The position numbers were made by a program, and so were the translations under genes. A DNA stretch of 14,081 nt, taken from Bog-756 sp037141235. Its GTDB lineage: Bacteria > Actinomycetota > Acidimicrobiia > Acidimicrobiales > RAAP-2. The notes under the pieces were generated by a model, which made no database searches, had not been told where the DNA came from, and saw nothing but the letters and a program-made list of their open reading frames with translations. The DNA lies in NCBI GenBank assembly GCA_037141235.1, contig JBAXCY010000064.1, forward strand, positions 1 through 14,081, in the 5' to 3' direction. Each line of letters begins with the position of its first letter. The stretch's first letter is position 1. Shown here piece by piece: positions 6,919 through 13,296 of the stretch.

Positions 6919-7577
6919 GTGAGCGCCGGGTCGGCGATGCCGGCGCCAGCGAAGCCACCGGCCCGAAGAACGCACGCGTCACAGGTTCCGCACGGGTACT
7001 CGCCACCGCGATAGCACGACCACGTCAGGTGCAGCGGGGCGCCCTGCTCGATGCCGAGGCGCACGATCTCAGACTTGGTGCACGCAATGAGCGGGGTGCG
7101 CAGCGCTATCGGGTCGCCCTCGACTCCTCGCTTCTGGCCGGTAGCGGCCACTCCTCGGAAGGCTTCGATGAACTCAGGCCGGCAGTCCGGGTAGCCGGAG
7201 TAGTCGATGGCGTTGACGCCGATCCACACGGCGTCGAGTCCCCGGGCCTCGGCCACTCCGAGCGCTACGGCCAAGAAGATGCTGTTGCGGGCGGGGACGT
7301 ACGTCACCGGGATGCCGTCCGAGCTACCGGCATCAGGAACATCAATCGAACCGTCGGTCAACGCCGAGCCACCCCAAGCCGAGGTGTCGAGTCGGACCAC
7401 CAGATGCTCCGCCCGGTAGTGCCCGGCCACCCCGGCGGCCCGGTCGAGCTCGGTCCGGTGGCGCTGGCCGTAGTCAAAGGTGAGGGCTAGGGGAGGCGCG
7501 CCGGTCTCTTCGGCCGCTAGGGCCATGCACACGGTCGAGTCGAGCCCACCCGACAGCACTACGAGGTGTCCGGCCAT
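6915..7577 (-). CDS. queC: 7-cyano-7-deazaguanine (preQ0) synthase
   Basis: QueC converts 7-carboxy-7-deazaguanine to preQ0 using ATP and ammonia. It has 220 residues. The PP-loop ATP-binding motif SGGLDST is at residues 9-15. The C-terminal zinc site is C188, C196, C199 and C202 (CYRGGEYPCGTCDAC), as in characterised QueC proteins. The start is the ATG at 7577, which gives the usual short lead into the first strand and lies 2 bp after the queD stop. The 18 upstream in-frame codons lie inside queD and are not needed. The stop overlaps the queE GTG by the GTGA arrangement. Confidence 0.95.
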   Translation of the reverse strand: MAGHLVVLSGGLDSTVCMALAAEETGAPPLALTFDYGQRHRTELDRAAGVAGHYRAEHLVVRLDTSAWGGSALTDGSIDVPDAGSSDGIPVTYVPARNSIFLAVALGVAEARGLDAVWIGVNAIDYSGYPDCRPEFIEAFRGVAATGQKRGVEGDPIALRTPLIACTKSEIVRLGIEQGAPLHLTWSCYRGGEYPCGTCDACVLRAGGFAGAGIADPALT

Positions 7578-7579
7578 GG

Positions 7580-7948
7580 TCAGTCCCCGGCGGCGGGAGA
7601 GAGGTCGACCCATGAGTCGGTGGTCTCCCACAGCCGCAAGGCAGCCAGTGACAGCCCAGCCTCGGTCAGCAGCTGCCAGGCCCGTTGGGCCAGCAGTTCA
7701 GCGGTCGGGTTGTCCATGACATCGTTGAGATCTCGGTGGTCCCACTGGTCGATGACCTGGCTGCGGACAACGTCCTGGAGAGTGTCGAAGTCCAAGACGA
7801 CGCCGTTGGCATCGAGCGGTCCCTCGACCGAGACGTCGAGGCGGTAGGAATGTCCGTGCAGGTTTCGGCACTTACCGGGGTGCCATGCAAGTCGGTGAGC
7901 GGCTTCGAAGCCGAACGTGCACGTGACGCGGGTGCGCGGCGGGGTCAT
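7580..7948 (-). CDS. queD: 6-carboxy-5,6,7,8-tetrahydropterin synthase
   Basis: QueD converts 7,8-dihydroneopterin triphosphate to 6-carboxy-tetrahydropterin, the first dedicated step to 7-deazaguanines. It is a 122-residue member of the 6-pyruvoyl-tetrahydropterin synthase family. Zinc ligands H18, H31 and H33 (HGH), catalytic Cys27 in KCRNLHGHSY, and D70/H71 in WDHRDLND are all present, as is the pterin-anchoring Glu108 in WETTDSW. It is the first gene of the operon, starting 75 bp from the divergent kgd start. No Shine-Dalgarno precedes the ATG; a TANNNT box six bases upstream suggests a leaderless transcript. No GTP cyclohydrolase I (FolE) gene, which would supply the substrate, is in the window. 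Confidence 0.95.
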   Translation of the reverse strand: MTPPRTRVTCTFGFEAAHRLAWHPGKCRNLHGHSYRLDVSVEGPLDANGVVLDFDTLQDVVRSQVIDQWDHRDLNDVMDNPTAELLAQRAWQLLTEAGLSLAALRLWETTDSWVDLSPAAGD

Positions 7949-7954
7949 AGCTGA

Positions 7955-7960
7955 ACGCTA
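7955..7960 (-). promoter_or_regulatory. Candidate -10 box of the queDCE operon
   Basis: Minus-strand TAGCGT (TANNNT pattern) is six bases before the queD ATG, so transcription would begin at or next to the start codon. No clear -35 is seen (GCGGAG at 17 bp). No Shine-Dalgarno is present. Confidence rests on the repeated occurrence of the same spacing elsewhere in the window. Confidence 0.4.
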
Positions 7961-8010
7961 ATCGACCCGTCGCGTGCCTCCGCCCCGCGTTCGGCCCGAT
8001 GCCCTGCCGG

Positions 8011-8016
8011 TAGTCT
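8011..8016 (+). promoter_or_regulatory. Candidate -10 box of kgd
   Basis: TAGTCT matches TANNNT and lies seven bases before the ATG at 8024, implying a leaderless kgd transcript. No convincing -35 is present. It is back to back with the queD box, 50 bp away, so the two promoters share one short divergent region. Confidence 0.4.
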
Positions 8017-8023
8017 GTGGGCA

Positions 8024-11000
8024 ATGGACAGCCCGGAAGTTGGAGACGCGACCGTGCCAGCGTTGGATTCATCAGATGCATCGGACAGCAACGACGGCCA
8101 CGGTGGCCAAGACGGACGACGAGGATCGGCTCCTGGTACCGGGGCATTCGGACCCAACGCCTGGCTGGTCGAGGATATGTACGAGCGCTACCTGGGTGAC
8201 TCGGCCTCGGTGTCGGCGTCCTGGCAGGAGTTCTTCGCCGACTACCGCCCGGCTGGCGGCAACGCCCTGACCGCCGCTCCTCCTGCCCCTGCTGCTCCGA
8301 TTTCGGCCCCAACCGCCGCTCCCACAGAGCGGACTTCGGCCCCAACCGCCGCTCCCTCGACGGGCGTGACGGGCGCCACCGTGCTGCGCGGGGCCGCTGG
8401 CCGCATCGTGGTGAACATGGAGGCCTCGCTCGGGGTGCCCACTGCCACCAGCGTCCGCGTAGTTCCGGCCAAGCTGCTCGAGGTCAACCGCACCGTCGTC
8501 AACAACCAGCTGCGCCGCACCACCGGCGGCAAGGTCAGCTTCACCCATCTGATCGGGTATGCAGTGGTCAAGGGGCTGGCCGCCGTGCCAGCCATGAACT
8601 CGGCGTTCGTGGCCGATGCCGACGGCAAGGGCACGCCCGGGGTACTCCATCACGACCGGGTCGGTCTCGGCCTAGCCGTCGATGTCGAAAAGTCGGGCGG
8701 ACGCACCCTCCTGGTGCCGTGCATCGCCGATGCAGACACCCGTGACTTTAAGAGCTTCGTGGGTGCCTACGAGGACCTGGTCCGCAAGATCCACAATGGA
8801 AAGATCGGCCCCGACGACTTCGCCGGCACCACGGTCACGCTCACTAACCCCGGCACCCTCGGAACCGTGCAGTCGGTTCCCCGGCTGATGCCCGGACAAG
8901 GCGTCATCGTCGGAGTGGGTGCACTCGGTGTGCCGGCCGGCTTCGAGGCGGCCGACCCCCGGATGCTGGCAGAGATCGGCGTGGGCAAGACGGTGACCAT
9001 CACATCGACCTATGACCATCGGATCATCCAGGGCGCCGAGTCTGGGCTCTTCCTCGCCCACGTATCTGAGTGCTTGATGGGCGGCCACGGGTTCTACCAG
9101 GAAGTGTTCGACGCCCTCGAGATCCCCTACGAGCCGGTGAAGTGGCAACGGGACGACAACTCGTCGACAGACAGCACCGATGGCGGCCACGAGCGCCTGA
9201 TCAAGCAGAACCACGTCCAGACCTTGATCAACATGTACCGGGTCCGCGGGCACCTCATCGCCCACCTCGACCCGCTGGACGCTGAGCCCGTCGACCTCCA
9301 TCCCGAGCTCGATCCGCTCCACTACGGGCTCACCATCTGGGACCTGCCCCGCCAGTTCGTGTCCGACGGGCTGGCCGGAACGCAGATGGCCACATTGGAC
9401 GAGATCCTCTCGGTTCTGCGTGACGCCTACTGCCGCACACTCGGCGTCGAGTACATGCACATCCAAGACCCAGAGCAGAAGCGCTGGATCCAGCAGCATG
9501 TCGAAGGCGTCTCCGTCATCGCCGGCCCTGACGAGCAGCGGCACATCCTTGATCGACTGAACGCCGCCGAGGTATTCGAGCGGTTCCTCCACACCCGCTA
9601 CGTGGGCCAGAAGCGGTTCGGTCTCGAGGGTGCCGAGTCGGCCATCGTCATCTTGGACGCCATCTTGAACGAGGCCGTCAAGGAAGGCATGCATGAGTCA
9701 GTCATGGGCATGTCCCACCGGGGCCGCCTCAACGTGCTGGCCAACATCGTGGGCAAGTCCTACGGCGAGATCTTCGAGGAGTTCGAGGGGAACCTCGACC
9801 CCGAGTCGGTCCAGGGATCCGGCGATGTGAAGTACCACAAGGGCGCCACCGGCATGTTCGTGGCCCGTTCCGGGGAGACCATCCCGCTGACCATGGCCTC
9901 CAATCCGTCTCACCTGGAGGCGGTCGACCCGGTGGTGGTGGGCATGGCCCGGGCCCGCCAGGACGCCCTCGGGGGCGAGCGAGGGAGTGGACCGGCCTTG
10001 GTGGATGGCCCGGGCGAGCCCTTCCCGGTACTGCCCATCCTGCTCCACGGCGACGCCGCCTTTGCCGGACAAGGGGTGGTGGCTGAGACCCTCAACCTGT
10101 CGGGCTTGGCCGGCTACCGCACTGGTGGCACAGTCCACGTGGTCATCAATAATCAACTCGGCTTCACCACCGCCCCCGAGGCGGCCCGCAGCACCGTGTA
10201 CCCGACCGATGTGGCCAAGATGGTCCAGGCTCCGATCTTCCATGTGAACGGCGACGATCCTGAAGCCTGCGCCCGGGCTGCCCGGCTGGCCTTCGGCTTC
10301 CGTCAGGCATTCCACAAAGACGTCGTGATCGACATGGTCTGCTATCGGCGCCATGGGCACAACGAGGGCGACGACCCGAGTTACACCCAGCCGCTGATGT
10401 ACGCGCTGATCGATGCCAAGCGTTCGGTCCGCAAGTTGTATACCGAGACATTGGTGCGTCGCGGGGACATCTCCCTCGAAGAGGCCGAGCAGGCGCTCGA
10501 CAGCTTTGGGGCCCGACTGCAGGCAGCGCTCGACGAGACCCGGGCCGAGGCCGAGGACCTGCCACCGGCGCCGCTCAGCCTGCCGGAGTACATTCAGCCC
10601 GACCTGACCATCCCTCGCATCGAAACCGGCATCGATCCCCAGGTGCTGGCCCGGTTGGCCACCGAGGTCCGTTCTGTTCCTGAGGGCTTCGTCCTCCACC
10701 CCAAGCTGGCCCGCCAATTCGAGCAGCGCGACAAGTTGGTAGCCGATGGTGAGATCGACTGGGCCTTGGGTGAGGCACTCGCTTTCGGCTCCCTCCTCTT
10801 GGAGGGGACCAATGTGCGGGTCACCGGCCAGGACACCCGACGGGGCACGTTCTCTCATCGCCATGCGGTCCTGGTGGACAACCAGACCGGCGCCGAGCAC
10901 GTCCCCCTGGGCGGGCTCGAAGGCGGCCGCTTCACCATCCGCGACTCGCTGCTGTCTGAGTACGCCTGCGTCGGATTCGAGTACGGCTATTCGGTAGTCG

Positions 11001-11803
11001 CCCCGAACGACCTCGTGGCCTGGGAGGCCCAGTTCGGTGACTTCTGGAACGGCGCAGAAATCATCGTTGACAACTTCTTGGTGGCCGCCGAAGACAAGTG
11101 GGGCCAGAAGTCGGGCTTGGTGCTGCTGCTGCCGCACGGCTACGAAGGCCAGGGTCCGGAGCACTCGTCGGCCCGCATCGAGCGCTTCTTGACGCTGTGT
11201 GCCCGAGGCAACCTTCGGGTGGCCGAGCCGACTACGGCGGCTCAGTACTTTCACCTACTGCGGGCGCAAGTGCGCACTCCCGATCGCAAGCCGCTCATCG
11301 TGTTTACCCCGAAGTCGCTGTTGCGGGCCCGTCAAGCGCGGTCGCCGATTTCCGAGTTGACCTCGGGGTCGTTCGCCGAGGTGCTCGATGACCCGACGAT
11401 GACCGAAGTGTCGGCCCGAGCTCAGGTGACACGGGCGGTGCTGTGCTCCGGAAAGGTCGCCTTCGATGCGCTGGCCCGTCGAGACGAACTCGGTGATGTT
11501 GGCCGGCAAGTTGCCGTGGTCCGAGTGGAGCAGCTCTACCCGTGGCCGAAGGACGGTTTGGTGTCGATCTTGGATAGGTACCCGTCAGCCACCGAGGTGG
11601 TGTGGCTGCAAGAGGAGCCGGAGAACATGGGTGCCTGGAACTTCGCCCACAGCCGGCTGCATCGGCTGCTGCGCGACACCCACTCGCTGCGGCACGTCAG
11701 CCGGGCCGAGTCGGCCAGTCCGGCATCGGGCAGCGCCGCCCTCCACCGCTTGGAACTCGAAGACCTCATGAACCGGGCGGTGGGCTGGCCTCCCGATCGA
11801 TAG
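8024..11803 (+). CDS. kgd: Multifunctional 2-oxoglutarate dehydrogenase E1/E2 (2-oxoglutarate decarboxylase)
   Basis: This is the actinobacterial Kgd/OdhA-type fusion: a thiamine-diphosphate E1 joined to a succinyltransferase-like E2 catalytic domain, feeding the TCA cycle at 2-oxoglutarate. At 1259 residues it matches the roughly 1230 of mycobacterial Kgd. Order: acidic 40-residue lead; GPNAWLVEDMYERYLG-type E1 N-terminal helix (41-77); Ala/Pro linker (78-125); E2-like domain ending at YDHRIIQG (330-337); E1 core with SHRGR (564-568), HGDAAFAGQG (675-684, cofactor region) and NNQLGF (709-714). No lipoyl or E3-binding domain is present, so lipoyl must come from another protein, as in known family members. 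Family members are inhibited by FHA protein GarA/OdhI; no such gene is here. ATG 8024 is favoured by the -10 spacing, but GTG 8054 has GGAGA 7 nt upstream and would remove ten residues. Confidence 0.97.
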   Translation: MDSPEVGDATVPALDSSDASDSNDGHGGQDGRRGSAPGTGAFGPNAWLVEDMYERYLGDSASVSASWQEFFADYRPAGGNALTAAPPAPAAPISAPTAAPTERTSAPTAAPSTGVTGATVLRGAAGRIVVNMEASLGVPTATSVRVVPAKLLEVNRTVVNNQLRRTTGGKVSFTHLIGYAVVKGLAAVPAMNSAFVADADGKGTPGVLHHDRVGLGLAVDVEKSGGRTLLVPCIADADTRDFKSFVGAYEDLVRKIHNGKIGPDDFAGTTVTLTNPGTLGTVQSVPRLMPGQGVIVGVGALGVPAGFEAADPRMLAEIGVGKTVTITSTYDHRIIQGAESGLFLAHVSECLMGGHGFYQEVFDALEIPYEPVKWQRDDNSSTDSTDGGHERLIKQNHVQTLINMYRVRGHLIAHLDPLDAEPVDLHPELDPLHYGLTIWDLPRQFVSDGLAGTQMATLDEILSVLRDAYCRTLGVEYMHIQDPEQKRWIQQHVEGVSVIAGPDEQRHILDRLNAAEVFERFLHTRYVGQKRFGLEGAESAIVILDAILNEAVKEGMHESVMGMSHRGRLNVLANIVGKSYGEIFEEFEGNLDPESVQGSGDVKYHKGATGMFVARSGETIPLTMASNPSHLEAVDPVVVGMARARQDALGGERGSGPALVDGPGEPFPVLPILLHGDAAFAGQGVVAETLNLSGLAGYRTGGTVHVVINNQLGFTTAPEAARSTVYPTDVAKMVQAPIFHVNGDDPEACARAARLAFGFRQAFHKDVVIDMVCYRRHGHNEGDDPSYTQPLMYALIDAKRSVRKLYTETLVRRGDISLEEAEQALDSFGARLQAALDETRAEAEDLPPAPLSLPEYIQPDLTIPRIETGIDPQVLARLATEVRSVPEGFVLHPKLARQFEQRDKLVADGEIDWALGEALAFGSLLLEGTNVRVTGQDTRRGTFSHRHAVLVDNQTGAEHVPLGGLEGGRFTIRDSLLSEYACVGFEYGYSVVAPNDLVAWEAQFGDFWNGAEIIVDNFLVAAEDKWGQKSGLVLLLPHGYEGQGPEHSSARIERFLTLCARGNLRVAEPTTAAQYFHLLRAQVRTPDRKPLIVFTPKSLLRARQARSPISELTSGSFAEVLDDPTMTEVSARAQVTRAVLCSGKVAFDALARRDELGDVGRQVAVVRVEQLYPWPKDGLVSILDRYPSATEVVWLQEEPENMGAWNFAHSRLHRLLRDTHSLRHVSRAESASPASGSAALHRLELEDLMNRAVGWPPDR
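8302..8356 (+). repeat. 22-bp direct repeat at 33-bp spacing inside the kgd linker
   Basis: An identical 22-bp stretch occurs at 8302-8323 and 8335-8356. The 33-bp period keeps frame and doubles an 11-residue unit around SAPTAAP in the Ala/Pro linker between the E1 N-terminal helix and the E2-like domain. Identity at DNA level, including silent positions, points to a recent duplication. Confidence 0.85.
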
Positions 11804-11818
11804 GTGCTCTGCCCGCTG

Positions 11819-11835
11819 CTTCCTAGACGAGGAAG
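11819..11835. terminator. Short hairpin at the kgd/M20 convergence
   Basis: CTTCCT (11819-11824) pairs with AGGAAG (11830-11835) around a five-base loop. It lies 15 bp after the kgd stop and spans the M20 gene stop codon (11823-11825). The stem is only six base pairs, so this is a weak candidate, but it is the only inverted repeat in the 19-bp gap. Confidence 0.35.
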
Positions 11836-13169
11836 TCTCGGGCCAGAGCCGTCCACATCTCGGTCGACAGCCGCAGCGACTCCACGTCGACTCGCTCGTC
11901 GACTCCGTGGAACATGGCCCCGTACTGCTCAAAGCCGATGGCGGAGCTGTGGAGCCCGAATCCGTACGCCACGGATCCCAAGGTGCGCATGTAGCGGGCG
12001 TCGGTGGCGCCCACGGTGAGGAACGGCACCGTGCGCGCCCCGGGGTAGAAGACCTGGCTGACCCGGCTGAGCGCATCCCACAGCGGGGTGTCTATGGGAG
12101 AGGTGGAAGCCGGCTCCTCGGCCTGGAAGGCGATCTCTACGTCGTCGGACAAGTCGCCGAGTACGTCATCCAACATGGCCCGCACGTCGCCGGTCTCCCA
12201 CCCAGGGAGGGCGCGGATGTCCACCTCGAGCTCCACGCGGTCGGGAATCACGTTCGTCTTGGTGCCGGCCCGCATGACGGTCGGGGCCATGGTGGTGTGG
12301 GTGCAGGCGTGGGCTTGGCGGGCCAGGCCGAGCAGCGGCAACTCGTCGCAGAAGGCATCGATGCGGTCGGGGTCGAGGAACGGCTCGGTCAGCTCAGGCG
12401 GGAACCCCAGTCCGTCGATGAACCGGGTCCATGCCTCGTGTAGTTCGGCTTGCGGTCGGTACTCGTCGATGCGTCGGACGACCTCGGCCGCTTTGACCAG
12501 GGCGTTGTCGGTCCGTAGCGGTTGCGAGGCGTGGCCGGGCGTGCCCTTGACGGTCAGGACGCACCAGAACACGCCCTTCTCACCAACAATGACCGGCAGG
12601 CGGGGGAGTCCGTCGGATCCATTCATGGGGAACCCGCCTGACTCGGTGATCACGTAGTCGGACCGGATGTCGTCGGCGGCATTGGCGCACAGCCACTTGG
12701 CCCCGAAGGTGGAGAGGGCTTCTTCGTCGGCCACGGCGATGTAGGTCAGATCGCCCTTGGGCCGGAACCCACTCTGGGCCAGGTGGCGCATGGCGATGGC
12801 CATGGTGGTCGTCAGGTTGAGCATGTCGATGGCACCGCGGCCCCACACCATCGCGTCGATCAGGTCGCCACCGAACGGGTCGTGGGTCCAGTCGTCGGCA
12901 TTTGCTGGGACGACGTCGGTGTGTCCTAGCAGCATCAAGGACGGAGCAGACGGGTCGGTGCCGGCGATCTTGGCCACCAGCGACTTGCGCCCGGGGGAGG
13001 GCTCGTAGGTCTCCATGTCGACGCCAGAGCCTTCGAGGTAGCCCTGGAGCAGGTCAGCGCTCCGATACTCCTGGCCCGAGTCGGGCGTGCCGTCGTTGAC
13101 GCAGGCGTTCCGGATGAGGTGCTGGAGCAGATCCGTGGCCTCACCGGCCCGTTCGATGTCGGTTGTCAC
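11823..13169 (-). CDS. M20-family metallopeptidase
   Basis: This is a di-zinc exopeptidase/deacylase of the M20 family (ArgE/DapE/carboxypeptidase-like), with 448 residues from a GTG start. All active-site elements are present: LGHTDVVP with zinc ligand H83 and D85; WGRGAID with bridging D115; ADEE with general base E149 and zinc ligand E150; TESGG with E176; and C-terminal FHGVDE with H421. The lid/dimerisation insertion lies at about 190-330, including GTPGHAS. No signal peptide, so cytoplasmic. Substrate could be a dipeptide, N-acyl amino acid or similar. The GTG at 13169 is the start: AGGAT lies just upstream, acting either as Shine-Dalgarno or as part of a TAGGAT -10 box. It converges on kgd and is divergent from the NYN gene. 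Confidence 0.93.
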   Translation of the reverse strand: MTTDIERAGEATDLLQHLIRNACVNDGTPDSGQEYRSADLLQGYLEGSGVDMETYEPSPGRKSLVAKIAGTDPSAPSLMLLGHTDVVPANADDWTHDPFGGDLIDAMVWGRGAIDMLNLTTTMAIAMRHLAQSGFRPKGDLTYIAVADEEALSTFGAKWLCANAADDIRSDYVITESGGFPMNGSDGLPRLPVIVGEKGVFWCVLTVKGTPGHASQPLRTDNALVKAAEVVRRIDEYRPQAELHEAWTRFIDGLGFPPELTEPFLDPDRIDAFCDELPLLGLARQAHACTHTTMAPTVMRAGTKTNVIPDRVELEVDIRALPGWETGDVRAMLDDVLGDLSDDVEIAFQAEEPASTSPIDTPLWDALSRVSQVFYPGARTVPFLTVGATDARYMRTLGSVAYGFGLHSSAIGFEQYGAMFHGVDERVDVESLRLSTEMWTALARDFLV

Positions 13170-13175
13170 GGTCTG

Positions 13176-13181
13176 ATCCTA
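13176..13181 (-). promoter_or_regulatory. TAGGAT box before the M20 gene: -10 or Shine-Dalgarno
   Basis: Minus-strand TAGGAT ends six bases before the GTG at 13169, the spacing of a leaderless -10. The same bases contain AGGA at a workable Shine-Dalgarno distance, so sequence alone does not separate the two readings. No good -35 is seen 16-18 bp upstream. Confidence 0.35.
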
Positions 13182-13296
13182 TGTTCATCGCCGTGGCAGA
13201 TGGTGGGTGACGCAACGGCTCGAGGATGGGTGCTGGCCATGGGATCCGGCACCATTCACAGCGGGGCACCGGGCAGGTGATTGACTGTAGACACTT

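Noticed and set aside
7949..8010. preQ1 riboswitch upstream of queD
   Set aside because: The spacer is 75 bp, shared with kgd, and I see no aptamer-like hairpin with an A-rich tail. A leaderless start would leave no room for it.
8024..8400. Lipoyl domain at the Kgd N-terminus
   Set aside because: No DKA-type lipoylation motif is present. The region is the E1 helix and Ala/Pro linker, as in known Kgd/OdhA proteins.
9698..11254. Long open frame (518 codons) on the minus strand inside kgd
   Set aside because: It is antisense to the conserved E1 core. High GC and strong third-position bias create such shadows, and its translation shows no recognisable domain.
13182..13296. Regulatory hairpin between the M20 and NYN genes
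   Set aside because: Only a 5-bp GGTGC/GCACC pairing with a long loop was found, which is not distinguishable from chance.
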